Positions 8,796-18,905 are shown, numbered from the stretch's first letter. The stretch is 64,000 nucleotides of DNA from Gloeocapsa sp. PCC 7428 (GCF_000317555.1 NC_019745.1:4588001-4652000), one strand, 5' to 3'. Notes: a model not told the origin generated them from the sequence alone. Numbers and translations are program-made.

Positions 8796-11039
8796 TCAGC
8801 TTAATTCGTTTGTCTGTAGGGAGTGCGGCAAAATTAAGGTAAAGCAACTACCGCTTCCAGGCTGCGACTTCACGATAATATCTCCACCATGCAGCCGTGC
8901 TAACTTACGTGAGAGTGCTAAACCTAAACCTGTACCTTCATATTTACGATCAAGCCCGCTATCTAGCTGTTGAAACGGCTGAAACAAAATTGCTTGATCC
9001 GGCGCAGAAATTCCAATTCCTGTATCAATCACAGAAAACAAAATTGCTGCTTCCGTCTGTTCAACTTTGAGCGTCACTGAACCTATTTCTGTGAATTTAA
9101 AAGCATTGGATAATAAGTTTACTAAAATCTGTTTGAGGCGTCGGTGATCGGCTACGCAAGTTGTGACATCCGGTGCGATCGCAAACTTGAGTTGTAGTTT
9201 TGATGATTGGTTTTTATCAAATAAAGCTAAACATTCTTGACAAACTGTTATAACTTGTATATTTTCTAAAATTAATTCTTCTTTGCCTGCTTCAATCTTG
9301 GTTAAATCGAGAAGGTCATTAATTAATTCGAGTAGATGCTTACCACAAGTTTGGATACCTTGAATATATTGTTTCTGTTTAGCATTTAACTCGCCAAAAA
9401 CTTCTTCAATTAAAATACTAGAAAAACCTAAAATTCCTGTAAGTGGCGTGCGTAACTCATGACTCATATTACTTAAAAATTCACTTTTGGCTCGATTGGC
9501 AGCATCAGAAAGCAATTTTTCTGCTTCTAGCTCTTGAGTTCGTTTTTTGACCAACTCTTCAAGAAGTTCATAGCTTTGGGCATTATACAAGGCGATCGCT
9601 GCTTTATCTGCAATTCTTTGAACTAAATTAATCTCTTCCTCAGTAAATTCTTGAACGCGCGTAATTGTATGTAACGCCAAGCCACCAAAAAACTTATCTC
9701 TAATAAAAATAGGCACGCTTAATACTGTTAGATGCGGAACAGTTTTGACGATTTCTACTTCTGGTGATGGCGGACAGATTTTTTCTAGATGCGGCGCGTA
9801 AAAAACTTGATACGGTGAAAAATTAATACTTGCCATCCATTCGGATAAAGGAGTGATGTAACCGATCAAAGAAGCGATGTCTTCAGAAGAACGCCATTCG
9901 CGCGTAATTTTAATTTGCTCGTGTTCTAAAGCATAAATCATGACGCGATCAACACCAAAACATTCGCCTGTAAGGCGCACGATTTCTTGTAAAATATATT
10001 CAGGGTCGAGGCTAGAATTTAACGATCGCGAGATTTGATTGAGCGTTTTTTCCCATTGCGTTTGTTGCTGTAGTTGATGAAATATCCGCGCTTGATGAAT
10101 TGCGATCGCACATTGTCCGCTGATTGCTTGGAGTAGGGAAATTTCGTCTTCAGTCCAAACGCGATCGCGATCGCACTGTTGTAAAATAATTCCACCGAGA
10201 AGTGTTTGTTGATACACCAAAGGTGCAATTAAAACAGAATTTAAATTCCATTGATTGACTAATTCGTGTAATGCCAGCGGTACACTAGGATCGTTACGAT
10301 TAATAATGATAATTTTTCCTTGTTGAAATGCTTCTTTGTAGTGCGGGTAAATGAGACATTTAACACCGATACAATCTTCGCGATTTATTGTTGCCGTACT
10401 GACATGATTTACCCACATTTCTTTTTGAGTATCCGGCTGCGAAATGAAGCATCGGCTGGGTTTTAAAGCTTCGTGTAGCGCATCAACACTAGATTTGAGG
10501 ACATCATCGAGTATCAAAGTTTCGCGCATTGCTTGCACAATACGGTTGATAATTGCTTGCTGTTGTGCTTGTTGTTGAATGCGAACAATGGCGGCTTTTT
10601 GTTGACGACGTAAAGCAAATTCTTCAAGCGATCGCCCTAAAACCATCGGTAAGCGAAACAATCGTTCTTTCAAGACATAATCTGTCATTCCTGCCTTGAT
10701 ACAATCAACGGCTGCTTCTTCTCCCAAACTACCAGTCACCAAAATTAATGGAATTTCTTGTGCTGATTGTTGCAATAACTCTAATACTTCATAAGCAGTA
10801 AATTGTGGTAAACGATAATCTGCTAGCACCGCATTATAAGACTTTGAATGTAGCAGTTGTTCACAGTCCTTTAAGTTATCAACTGCATCGTAAGTAAATT
10901 TGATTTCTGCCGTTTCTAGAGCGAGTACCATTAACTCTACATCTGCTAACACATCCTCTACAATCAGCAGCTTTAAAATCAAGTCACTATTTTGCTTTTG
11001 CACAGGCTGAGATTGAGCGCAATTTAAAATATTTATCAT
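8796..11039 (-). CDS. REC-GAF-GAF hybrid histidine kinase
   Basis: This soluble 747-residue protein starts with a receiver domain (about residues 20-145, acidic pair in IVEDV, phospho-acceptor Asp74 in VLADYRLPQ), followed by two GAF domains (about 170-310 and 335-490), HisKA with His527 (SHELRTPL) and HATPase_c (DTGIGI, GTGLGLALS). No transmembrane segment is visible, so it works in the cytoplasm. The N-terminal receiver suggests that it takes a phosphate signal from another kinase of the cluster or integrates two inputs. It starts 4 bp after the stop of the small response regulator gene, so the two are very likely co-transcribed. Confidence 0.9.
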   Translation of the reverse strand: MINILNCAQSQPVQKQNSDLILKLLIVEDVLADVELMVLALETAEIKFTYDAVDNLKDCEQLLHSKSYNAVLADYRLPQFTAYEVLELLQQSAQEIPLILVTGSLGEEAAVDCIKAGMTDYVLKERLFRLPMVLGRSLEEFALRRQQKAAIVRIQQQAQQQAIINRIVQAMRETLILDDVLKSSVDALHEALKPSRCFISQPDTQKEMWVNHVSTATINREDCIGVKCLIYPHYKEAFQQGKIIIINRNDPSVPLALHELVNQWNLNSVLIAPLVYQQTLLGGIILQQCDRDRVWTEDEISLLQAISGQCAIAIHQARIFHQLQQQTQWEKTLNQISRSLNSSLDPEYILQEIVRLTGECFGVDRVMIYALEHEQIKITREWRSSEDIASLIGYITPLSEWMASINFSPYQVFYAPHLEKICPPSPEVEIVKTVPHLTVLSVPIFIRDKFFGGLALHTITRVQEFTEEEINLVQRIADKAAIALYNAQSYELLEELVKKRTQELEAEKLLSDAANRAKSEFLSNMSHELRTPLTGILGFSSILIEEVFGELNAKQKQYIQGIQTCGKHLLELINDLLDLTKIEAGKEELILENIQVITVCQECLALFDKNQSSKLQLKFAIAPDVTTCVADHRRLKQILVNLLSNAFKFTEIGSVTLKVEQTEAAILFSVIDTGIGISAPDQAILFQPFQQLDSGLDRKYEGTGLGLALSRKLARLHGGDIIVKSQPGSGSCFTLILPHSLQTNELS

Positions 11040-11043
11040 GGCT

Positions 11044-11493
11044 CTAAGATTCAGGTGGTAGCAAGGGCGGCTTTTTGAGTAACACCCAGTAAAAACCGAC
11101 TTGGCGAACTATCGTGATAAATCTTTCAAAATCAAGAGGTTTAGTGACACATTGACTAACTCCTAGAGCGTAACAAGCATTTAAATCTTTGTCATCTGGA
11201 GAAGAAGCCAAAATAACTACCGCGAGATCGCGAGTTCGAGGATGCGATCGAATCGCCTGTAAAACTTGAACTCCATTAATTTTAGGTAATTTTAGGTCTA
11301 ACAATACAAGGTCTGGTAAGGGGAAATGAGGCGGACTACCTTCCTTACCTAATAAATATTGTAGTGCTTGTTCGCCGTCCTCCAAAATATCAATTTGATT
11401 AGTAAAGTTAAAACTTTCCAAAGCTAATTTTAAAAGTTCAATATTTAAAGGTTCATCTTCTACAAGAAGAATTCGTGACGGTTCAATTTCCAC
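11044..11493 (-). CDS. Rcp1-like single-domain response regulator
   Basis: This CheY-like receiver belongs to the Rcp1 group that serves cyanobacterial phytochrome-type kinases: ILLVEDEP near the N-terminus, phospho-acceptor in LVLLDLKLPK, switch residues in VVILASS, and Lys in CVTKPLDF. A longer frame opens at 11607 but would overlap the upstream kinase gene by 107 bp and add a tail foreign to the family. I therefore place the start at the GTG at 11493, 7 bp after the kinase stop, giving 149 residues, with a GAGGAA site about 10 nt upstream. It is sandwiched between two kinases, the usual setting for an Rcp-type partner. Confidence 0.82.
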   Translation of the reverse strand: MEIEPSRILLVEDEPLNIELLKLALESFNFTNQIDILEDGEQALQYLLGKEGSPPHFPLPDLVLLDLKLPKINGVQVLQAIRSHPRTRDLAVVILASSPDDKDLNACYALGVSQCVTKPLDFERFITIVRQVGFYWVLLKKPPLLPPES

Positions 11494-11500
11494 AGTAATT

Positions 11501-13738
11501 TTATTCCTCAACCACTTGCCCAAGTTTGAAATAAAAAGTCGTTCCTTGATTAGGTTTACTCTCAGCCCAAATTGTACCTCTGTGTCGATGAATAATGCGT
11601 TGGACAATTGCTAAACCAATACCTGTCCCTTTAAACTCTCTTTGTGAATGAAGGCGTTGAAAAGCACCGAATAATTGGTCTGCATATTCCATTTGAAATC
11701 CGATTCCATTATCTTTAATAAACAAAGTTTGATCTGGTAGAGAATCAATTTGGATAATTGTAGGATGTGAATGTCGGCTGAATTTAACAGCATTATCAAT
11801 CAAATTTGTAAAAACTTGTTGTAATAACGTTGGATCGCCCATAACTTTAGGTAAGCTACCAATTTGAAACTCGATCTTACGGCTGTCAATAGCTTCAGCT
11901 TGACTCGTCGCTAGCGAAATGGCGCTTTCCACCAAAGGATAAAGATCCACAGGTTGATAAATTAATTGTTTTCTCCCAACACGCGAAAGCGTCAATAAGC
12001 CATCAATCAGCATCGTCATGCGATCGCTACTACTTTGAATAACTTCGATGTAACGATGAACCTTAGGATCGGCGATCGCGTTATTGCGTTTGAGTTGTTC
12101 TGCAAGCGCCTCGGCGAAGCCTGCAATATGTCGCAAAGGCGCGCGTAGGTCGTGCGAAACAGAATAGCAAAATGATTCGAGTTCTTGGTTTGTCGCAGCG
12201 AGTTGGGCGGTGCGTTCTTGTACTTGTTGTTCTAAAGTCGCATTCATCTGATTTACTGCGGCTTCAGCTTGCTTGCGTTCGCTAATATCTAAAACACTAC
12301 CGACAACCCGCACTGCACCGCCATCAGCATCGCGAATAATCAAGCCTTTATCCCAAACATAGACGTAGCGATCGTCGCGTTTGCGAATGCGATATTCTAA
12401 CGCGAAATCGTTTGAAGTAGAACTTTTCAGCATCGTGGCGATGTAGTTACGCACGTACTTTTGCTCATCAGGGTGAATGCGTTCAAGCCACCAATCATCA
12501 CTAGGATCGGCTTCGGTTGTCGTATAGCCAAGCACATCGAATAGCCCTTGCGTGCGAGTAATTGTCTTGGCACGAATATCCCAGTCGTAGATAATCGCAT
12601 GAACTGCGGCTGTCGCCAGTTGAAAGCGTTCGTTTGCTTTCTTTAGCTCGATTTCAGTAGCATTACACCGTGCAATTTGACTTGCTAAGGATGCAGCCAT
12701 GCGGTCAAAGTTATCAATAAGGTGTTGCATTTCTTGCGGCGAATCTTTTAAGCCGATCCGCGCGGTGAAATCTCCCGCCGCCAAGCGGTTAATCACCTGT
12801 ATAAACCGTCGCACCCAGTGCCAAATAAACAAATCACTACCAATCCACAAAATCGCGATCGCACCCATCGCAATCATCGCTAAACCGAATAAATTGCGTT
12901 GCAAATTACGCTCAGCAACTGTAAAAGGTGCTTCTTCCGAAAGCCCAATTCCCATGTACACATTTGCTTGCGGTAAGCTGCTACTCAGTAAAGTGAAAGC
13001 ATATAAACGCGAAATACCATCGACATCATTAACCTCCGCTACACCGTTGCCCTGTGCTAATATTTTCTGCACAATCGGTAAATTCGGTCTTTCCCCTACC
13101 CATTCCGAGTGGGGATGGTACGCGAGAACAACACCCTTGGCATCAACGACAAGTAGCGAAGTATTGCGCGGTAAATTGATTTGCGCAAGGAGTTGATTGA
13201 GCCATGTTAAATCGAGCGACGCAAACACGACTGAATTCGCTTGATTTTGAGCATTGAATAACGGATAGGCAAACACGATAACTGGCTTACCGCTTATCCG
13301 CCCCATCTGGTAATCACTCACCGTGAATTCGCGCTTTTGAAGCGCGTTGGCGATCCACACGCGATCCGCAAGGTTAACGCTTTGGTTAGGTGATGAACTA
13401 CACGCGACATTACCATTACGCTGAACGACTCCCAACGTGGCAAATCGCGGGTATTGCTGTTGTAAATTTTTCAAGAGTGCGTTGCAAGGCGTAGGATAAC
13501 TATCCTGAATTTGAGGTAGCTGTGCTAAAACAACCAGCAATTGCCGTGTTTCCGCGATCAATTGTTGATGATGCGCGCTGACAACTTGTGTAAGCAACAC
13601 TGCTTGTTCGCGGACATAAGCTTTGCGCGCTTGTAATTCTTTCATATAAGCATAAAGCGTCAGTCCTAACCCTGGTAAAACAGCCAGGAGGACAAGACAA
13701 TTGAGGCGAGTACGGAGACTATTAAAATAACGTGGCAT
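11501..13738 (-). CDS. Cache-HAMP-PAS sensor histidine kinase
   Basis: The 745-residue kinase has an N-terminal transmembrane helix (about residues 12-31), a periplasmic Cache-like sensor region (to about 280), a second helix (about 283-305), HAMP, a PAS domain (about 365-490; YDWDIRAKTITRTQG, VWDKGLIIRD and a PAC segment) and a coiled coil. It ends with HisKA containing His529 in SYSVSHDLRAPLRHI-type sequence, the version seen in cyanobacterial phytochrome-like kinases, and HATPase_c (DNGIGF, GTGIGLAIV). It should sense an extracytoplasmic small molecule. The Rcp1-like regulator follows directly and is its probable partner. Confidence 0.9.
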   Translation of the reverse strand: MPRYFNSLRTRLNCLVLLAVLPGLGLTLYAYMKELQARKAYVREQAVLLTQVVSAHHQQLIAETRQLLVVLAQLPQIQDSYPTPCNALLKNLQQQYPRFATLGVVQRNGNVACSSSPNQSVNLADRVWIANALQKREFTVSDYQMGRISGKPVIVFAYPLFNAQNQANSVVFASLDLTWLNQLLAQINLPRNTSLLVVDAKGVVLAYHPHSEWVGERPNLPIVQKILAQGNGVAEVNDVDGISRLYAFTLLSSSLPQANVYMGIGLSEEAPFTVAERNLQRNLFGLAMIAMGAIAILWIGSDLFIWHWVRRFIQVINRLAAGDFTARIGLKDSPQEMQHLIDNFDRMAASLASQIARCNATEIELKKANERFQLATAAVHAIIYDWDIRAKTITRTQGLFDVLGYTTTEADPSDDWWLERIHPDEQKYVRNYIATMLKSSTSNDFALEYRIRKRDDRYVYVWDKGLIIRDADGGAVRVVGSVLDISERKQAEAAVNQMNATLEQQVQERTAQLAATNQELESFCYSVSHDLRAPLRHIAGFAEALAEQLKRNNAIADPKVHRYIEVIQSSSDRMTMLIDGLLTLSRVGRKQLIYQPVDLYPLVESAISLATSQAEAIDSRKIEFQIGSLPKVMGDPTLLQQVFTNLIDNAVKFSRHSHPTIIQIDSLPDQTLFIKDNGIGFQMEYADQLFGAFQRLHSQREFKGTGIGLAIVQRIIHRHRGTIWAESKPNQGTTFYFKLGQVVEE

Positions 13739-13797
13739 GGATTTAGTTCAAATTGAGAAGCCCCCCCACACCAGCGTTCTGCTTTCTTCCCGAAATA

Positions 13798-15645
13798 TCA
13801 GTGATTTAGATCACTGTACTTTGACACCATATTTGCCAACGCTTGTAAATCAATTGGTTTAGAAATATAGTCGATCGCACCAGCTGCTAAACAAGTTTCG
13901 CGATCGCCTTTCATTGCCATCGCAGTTTGCACGATAACAGGTATATGACGATACTCAGCGTTAGCTTGTAGTTGTTGTACTAAGGTCAGTCCATCAACAT
14001 CAGGAAGGTGAACATCCATTAAAATCACTGCTGGTTTGGCTTTTGGTAATTCCTCCCACATCTGCGCCGCGCTATTTACCCAAGTGACTTGATAGCCTAA
14101 TTTGCGTAAGTATGTCGTCATCAACTTCGCATTGTGAAAATTATCTTCTACCAACATCACCGTTACAGTTTTGGGCGCAGCGGCTTGCGAATTGAGGCTG
14201 AGGCGGACATCTGTAGTGACACTAGAGCGTTGTGGTACTACCTTAGTTTTACTTGTTGCTGCTGCTGTTGTTAGTGGAAGAACAATCGTAAATTGCGAAC
14301 CGCAATTGACTTCGGATTGCACTTCTACCCAACCTCCGTGGAGTTGGGCAAGTTTTTGTGTTAACGCTAACCCTAAGCCGGTTCCCTCTTGACGCCCTGC
14401 AACAACGTTAGAAATTTGCACGTACGCCTGAAATAATTGTGGCTGCTTTTCTTTAGCAATTCCTGTACCCGTATCCCATACTGTAAAGTGGATAAATACG
14501 CCTTTTTGTTTGACTTGTAAGCCGACTGCACCTTTATTGGTAAACTTGAGCGCATTGGAAAGCAAGTTGAACAGCATCTGCTTCAAGCGCAGCGAATCGG
14601 CGACTAAGGTAGTCGCATTAGCATCAATATCAAGTTGAAGTTGCAAGTTTTTATCGCTGGCTTTTTCTTTGACTAAACTAATCGCACTTCGGCAAACTTC
14701 AGGAATATTAACGGTTTCTTTGTTAATTTCTAGCTGATTTGCCTCAATTTTCGATAAATCTAAGATATCGTTGAGCAGTGCTAAGAGGTGTTGCCCACTG
14801 GTGAGAATAATATTGAGATATTCTTGATGTCTGTGGTTTTCTGGATTATAGCCTTGCGCTTTTAACAAATGTGTAAAGCCCAGGATAGAACTTAAAGGAG
14901 TCCGAATTTCATGACTCGTATTCGCTAGAAATTCACTTTTTAACTTATTGGTACGCAATAGATCGCAATTTTGCACTTCTAACTGCTGACATTTGAGCGT
15001 GAGTGCTTGTAGGTGCTTAAGTTGGGCGATCGCGTGCATCGTAACGTTAAGCGATCGCTCGATGAACTGCGGTTGCAGTTGGAATTTTAATCTTTCTCCA
15101 GTTGCACTTTTTGGTAATGCACAAGTGGCGATAATTAACCAGCCAACAACTTTGCGATCGTCTTGTAACGCCCACGCCGCTTTTGGGTTCTGGTTTTGCA
15201 GCGCCTGTAATTCTTGATGCGATATGATTTGTTGCAGTTGCCAAGCTGGGGATTTTTCTGTTGACGCGGCGCTTGTAGATAATGCGCTATAGCAAACTAC
15301 ATAATTTGATTCGGTTCTCGATATGTGCTTTGGTATTGCATCACTAACAACGAGTGATGACCAACCTTGCAAAAATGCGATCGCAACTTTGTCGGTTTTG
15401 AGTGAAACGCTTAACTGCTGGATCAGCGCTTGAAAGACTTCGGCTTCTAACTCTTGTAAAGATTGTTGAGTATGGTATGCACCGGCTAAGCACTGATTAA
15501 TTTGATTTTGCAACTCATTCAAGCCACGTTCTAGCCACAAATCAGCAATGACTTGCTGGAATTGCAGCACTTCTGTATTAGCAACCTTTTGTTCTGGATG
15601 GGTTGCATCCACTCGGATCTCTTCTGGTGTACTAGACTGCTGCAT
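13798..15645 (-). CDS. Hybrid histidine kinase with C-terminal receiver
   Basis: With the start at 15645 the protein has 615 residues: a divergent N-terminal sensor of about 225 residues, HisKA with His245 (SHEIRTPLSSILGF), HATPase_c (DTGTGI, GTGLGLALTQKLAQ) and a C-terminal receiver with acceptor Asp544 (ILMDVHLPDVDG) and ISKPID. The frame stays open to 15732, but the added 29 residues look unrelated and the ATG at 15645 has a GGA purine site 6 nt upstream. No membrane helix is seen. It is the first gene of the five-gene minus-strand signalling cluster, 59 bp ahead of the Cache kinase. Confidence 0.87.
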   Translation of the reverse strand: MQQSSTPEEIRVDATHPEQKVANTEVLQFQQVIADLWLERGLNELQNQINQCLAGAYHTQQSLQELEAEVFQALIQQLSVSLKTDKVAIAFLQGWSSLVVSDAIPKHISRTESNYVVCYSALSTSAASTEKSPAWQLQQIISHQELQALQNQNPKAAWALQDDRKVVGWLIIATCALPKSATGERLKFQLQPQFIERSLNVTMHAIAQLKHLQALTLKCQQLEVQNCDLLRTNKLKSEFLANTSHEIRTPLSSILGFTHLLKAQGYNPENHRHQEYLNIILTSGQHLLALLNDILDLSKIEANQLEINKETVNIPEVCRSAISLVKEKASDKNLQLQLDIDANATTLVADSLRLKQMLFNLLSNALKFTNKGAVGLQVKQKGVFIHFTVWDTGTGIAKEKQPQLFQAYVQISNVVAGRQEGTGLGLALTQKLAQLHGGWVEVQSEVNCGSQFTIVLPLTTAAATSKTKVVPQRSSVTTDVRLSLNSQAAAPKTVTVMLVEDNFHNAKLMTTYLRKLGYQVTWVNSAAQMWEELPKAKPAVILMDVHLPDVDGLTLVQQLQANAEYRHIPVIVQTAMAMKGDRETCLAAGAIDYISKPIDLQALANMVSKYSDLNH

Positions 15646-16163
15646 GAAAATCCAGACCGTTAAATGCTTAATAATTGAGGATGCATCAGCGTTGAGACAA
15701 AATAGATTAAACTCAACTCTCAGCAAAGCCAACCCGTCATCATTATGTATTCCCCAAATTTGTCTAAGTTAATCATCTGAATATTTTTTTAACTGACGCA
15801 CAGTCATTTTTCGATGATGACTAGACGAGCGCGATCGCCAATCGCCAATAGATAGTAATGTCGCTATTCACTTGAGTGAGTTCAGTAAAAAAGCACTCTT
15901 TATTGTTAATCTGTTTTCTACACGACAGTTGTGATATAAAACACGCGCTGCTAGACCTCATTTGCGGTCTGAGAGAATAGCAGCAGTCAGTAACAGCGAA
16001 ACGAGAAAACGCAAAGATAATTAATTTTCATCAAGTTACTACTCGCTGAATGCTACATTCTACACCAGTAGTTTTCTTTTGTCTGAACTCGTCATGGTAC
16101 AACCATAGATGATTGTTGCCTTTTGAGTGCAATTCACATATCTCAACACGCAGATTAACTTAG
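15646..16163. other. Divergent intergenic region, no gene seen
   Basis: This region separates the signalling cluster (minus) from the ABC permease gene (plus). It holds the promoter areas of both, a strong hairpin at 15947-15984 and a small inverted repeat ATGGT-aca-ACCAT near 16094. I found no credible small gene, tRNA or known riboswitch. Confidence 0.6.
15947..15984. promoter_or_regulatory. Stem-loop upstream of the ABC permease gene
   Basis: GCTGCTA (15947-15953) pairs with TAGCAGC (15978-15984), and just inside, AGACC pairs with GGTCT (15966-15970), leaving a short loop and a 7-nt bulge. There is no T-run and the next gene starts 180 bp downstream, so it is either a leader RNA structure or an operator. 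Function unknown. Confidence 0.45.
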
Positions 16164-17033
16164 ATGGACGTACAACAAGCTCAACTCATCGTCAATGGAA
16201 TTGCAGTCGGTAGCATCATTGCTTTAGCTGCGGTGGGGTTAACACTAACCTATGGAATATTGCGTCTAGCAAACTTTGCACATGGCGACTTCATGACGTT
16301 AGGTGCTTATCTGACGCTCGTTGCTAATACTGTAGGAAATATTAATATTTGGCTATCGATGGTTCTTGGGGCGCTTGGTACAGTAGTTGCGATGCTACTA
16401 TCAGAAAAATTACTGTGGTCGCGAATGCGCGCCAACCGCGCGACTTCTACAACATTAATTATCCTTTCGATTGGACTTGCGCTTTTCATCCGCTATGCGA
16501 TTGTTTTTGTTTGGGGTGGTAGCAATCAAGCTTACAATCTGCCCATTTCTCCAGCGAGAGACATTTTCGGGCTAAAAATCCCACAAAATCAAATTATTGT
16601 TCTCGCTTTAGCCGTACTAGCAATTCTGGGTTTGCACTATTTATTACAGAATACAAAAGTTGGTAAAGCAATGCGTGCGGTTGCAGACGATATCGATCTT
16701 GCCCGCGTTTCTGGGATTAATGTTGACCAAGTCATTATTTGGACTTGGGCGATCGCAGGGAGTTTAACTGCCTTAGGCGGTAGTATGTATGGCTTAGTTA
16801 CCGCAGTCCGTCCCAATATGGGTTGGTTTCTGATTTTGCCAATGTTTGCTTCCGTCATTCTTGGCGGAATTGGCAATCCTTACGGCGCGATCGCCGCTGC
16901 TTTGATTATTGGGATATCACAGGAAGTCAGTACGCCTTTTCTTGGTTCGCAATACAAACAAGGGGTAGCGCTATTCATTATGATTTTAGTACTTCTGATT
17001 CGTCCTAAAGGACTGTTTAAAGGAACAATCTAA
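16164..17033 (+). CDS. Branched-chain/neutral amino-acid ABC transporter permease (LivH family, NatD-like)
   Basis: The 289-residue polytopic protein matches LivH-type permeases: LIVNGIAVGSIIALAAVGLT at the start, FAHGDFMTLGAY, the cytoplasmic coupling region KAMRAVADDIDLARVSGIN and VILGGIGNPYGA. In cyanobacteria such permeases form the N-I neutral amino-acid system (NatABCDE) or the urea system, and this one looks closest to NatD. The other subunits are not adjacent, which is common in this phylum. About eight membrane helices are visible. The substrate is inferred from the family only. Confidence 0.85.
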   Translation: MDVQQAQLIVNGIAVGSIIALAAVGLTLTYGILRLANFAHGDFMTLGAYLTLVANTVGNINIWLSMVLGALGTVVAMLLSEKLLWSRMRANRATSTTLIILSIGLALFIRYAIVFVWGGSNQAYNLPISPARDIFGLKIPQNQIIVLALAVLAILGLHYLLQNTKVGKAMRAVADDIDLARVSGINVDQVIIWTWAIAGSLTALGGSMYGLVTAVRPNMGWFLILPMFASVILGGIGNPYGAIAAALIIGISQEVSTPFLGSQYKQGVALFIMILVLLIRPKGLFKGTI

Positions 17034-17055
17034 GGACGATTTGAGCTTAGGAGTT

Positions 17056-17079
17056 AAGTGTTAGTGGCTTGGTGGCTAC
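17056..17079. repeat. Diverged copy of the GTGGCTAG-type repeat
   Basis: GTGTTAGTGGCTTGGTGGCTACC follows the permease gene and resembles the elements at 4064 and 5901. Confidence 0.35.
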
Positions 17080-17184
17080 CTTGCCTCCAACACCCAACAA
17101 GACGCTATGCAGCTATAATCAGCACCCTATGACAGACATAGCTCCCTAACACCCAAATCATGCCTAACGCGCATATGCTTTAAC

Positions 17185-17322
17185 TTAAGGATTAATAATG
17201 CGGAAATAAATCGCAGCGACTAAGAAGTTACCTGCTAGCAAGATGAGTGAAATGATCGTCCGATAAGGATAGGGAGGATTACCTGTTTTAATCGTGGCAT
17301 CTTTTGTAGCTTGAGAAGTCAT
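17185..17322 (-). CDS. psaX: Photosystem I subunit PsaX
   Basis: This 45-residue gene is a photosystem I small subunit. The protein has a polar N-terminus, then PPYPYRT and a single transmembrane helix with LLAGNFLVAAIYF, closely matching the PsaX pattern (YAFRT ... LLAINFLVAAYYF) known from thermophilic cyanobacterial PSI. PsaX sits at the periphery of PSI and contacts a chlorophyll. The start ATG at 17322 has an AGGAG site 9 nt upstream, and the stop TAA is at 17185-17187. It lies 146 bp downstream of lipA on the same strand. I know of no functional link to lipA. Confidence 0.85.
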   Translation of the reverse strand: MTSQATKDATIKTGNPPYPYRTIISLILLAGNFLVAAIYFRIINP

Positions 17323-17468
17323 CAGAACCAACTCCTAATGTTGTAACTTATTAAGAAATACCAAACATTGGTTTCTTTGAGTACATTTCTCTAGAAATAT
17401 TTTCAAAGGAGCAACAAGCGAGCGGCTAAAGTCAGTTAGTGTTAGCTACTGACCTCTAATCTGCTTTC

Positions 17469-18362
17469 CTAGCCCTCTCCAGCATGATAAGAACTCCGCA
17501 CCAATGGACCCGAACGAACGTGCGCAAAGCCGATATCGCGGGCGATCGCGCCTAAATGTTCAAATTCTTCTGGTGTCCAGTATTTTTGCACTGGAAGGTG
17601 GGCAAGCGAAGGGCGCATATATTGACCAATCGTAATGCGATCGCACCCTACCGCCCGCAAGTCTGCCATTGTTTCTACAATTTCAGCTTCGGTTTCACCG
17701 TGTCCTAGCATTAACCCAGATTTTGTTGGAATACTTGCATTCAGTTCTTTGACAATTTGGAGAACGCGTAGCGAGCGATCGTATTTAGCCCCACGCCGTA
17801 CAAGTCCTTGTAAGCGGCGTACAGTTTCAATATTGTGGTTATAACACGCTGGTTTTGCTTGGACGACTGTCGCGATGCGATCGCGTTGTCCTGTTTCTTT
17901 AGAAGTACCACCCCAAAAATCTGCTGTGAGAACCTCAATTTGTGTCTCTGGGTTATCTTCGCGGATCGCTTTCATCGTTTTCACAAACCAACTCGCGCCT
18001 TGATCCGGTAGATCGTCCCGCGCTACCGAAGTCAAAACCACATAGCGTAACCCCAATAACTGCACAGCTTCTGCTACTTTGCGCGGTTCGTCAGGATCTA
18101 ATGGCATAGGTGCATGACCTTTATCAACTTGACAAAATGCACAAGATCTAGTACAAGTAGGTCCCATCAGTAAAAATGATGCTGTTTTTTGCGCGTAACA
18201 CTCACCACGGTTAGGACAGCGACCTTCTTCACAAATAGTATGAATTTGACGCTGCTTAATAATTCTTTGAACTGTAGATAGTTCGCTAGCTTTTCCAATC
18301 GGACGACGCAACCATGCAGGTACTGGTTCTAACTTGAGTTCGGAAGCAGGCGATTTATTCAT
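17469..18362 (-). CDS. lipA: Lipoyl synthase
   Basis: A radical-SAM enzyme that inserts two sulfurs into octanoyl chains on carrier proteins to make the lipoyl cofactor. Both cluster motifs are present: the auxiliary cluster C-x4-C-x5-C ([12 protein letters not shown]) and the radical-SAM C-x3-C-x2-C (CTRSCAFC). The C-terminal RSSYHAGEG contains the RSSY serine ligand typical of LipA. The ATG at 18362 is preferred over the GTG at 18368, giving 297 residues, normal for the family. Confidence 0.95.
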   Translation of the reverse strand: MNKSPASELKLEPVPAWLRRPIGKASELSTVQRIIKQRQIHTICEEGRCPNRGECYAQKTASFLLMGPTCTRSCAFCQVDKGHAPMPLDPDEPRKVAEAVQLLGLRYVVLTSVARDDLPDQGASWFVKTMKAIREDNPETQIEVLTADFWGGTSKETGQRDRIATVVQAKPACYNHNIETVRRLQGLVRRGAKYDRSLRVLQIVKELNASIPTKSGLMLGHGETEAEIVETMADLRAVGCDRITIGQYMRPSLAHLPVQKYWTPEEFEHLGAIARDIGFAHVRSGPLVRSSYHAGEG

Positions 18363-18905
18363 AAACACTTAGTAAAATTGCAGCAGCAGATAAAAACCTG
18401 TTAATACTTAAGTAATCTTCTCTATAAACTATAGGCTATCTACTCAATAGAAATCTGAATCAGCCTAATAGTCACAGTAAACAATTCATGACTTACGCAG
18501 CACGGCTGATTTTTTAGTAGTCTCAGTTATACGCTCTTAATGAAGCTCAAGTGCAACTACCGTAGATTTACTTAAATCATTACCATACTTAAAATCGCCT
18601 GAGTTTAGTATCAGTAAAATTTCTCTTGGACTGAGATCAGCAGCAGCGTTAAGTTTATTCTATAGCGTTATTGTTACAAACTATAGGTAAAAATGCCACA
18701 CTGGCAACTTCGGCGATATTTAAAATAATGCCAATGTTATGCGCACTCGGCAGGTCATGGGAATAGGTCATAAAATTGCGTCACTTTTTTCCCTACTAAG
18801 CTAAAACTGCTTTCTTTCCTATTCTTTTCTATTAACGCTTAGTAACGAAAACTACTTAAAAATTTACTATTTATTATTTTCATCTTATTTGAGGGAGCCA
18901 TCGCT
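18363..18905. other. 540-bp intergenic region without a visible gene
   Basis: AT-rich DNA between divergent lipA and the response regulator gene. I checked for small reading frames and tRNA-like sequence and found only short frames without ribosome-binding sites. It probably holds the promoters of both neighbours. Confidence 0.5.

Noticed and set aside
11494-11607. N-terminal extension of the Rcp1-like regulator to 11607.
   Set aside because: It would overlap the upstream kinase gene by over 100 bp and adds residues that do not fit the receiver family. A GTG start at 11493 is more natural.
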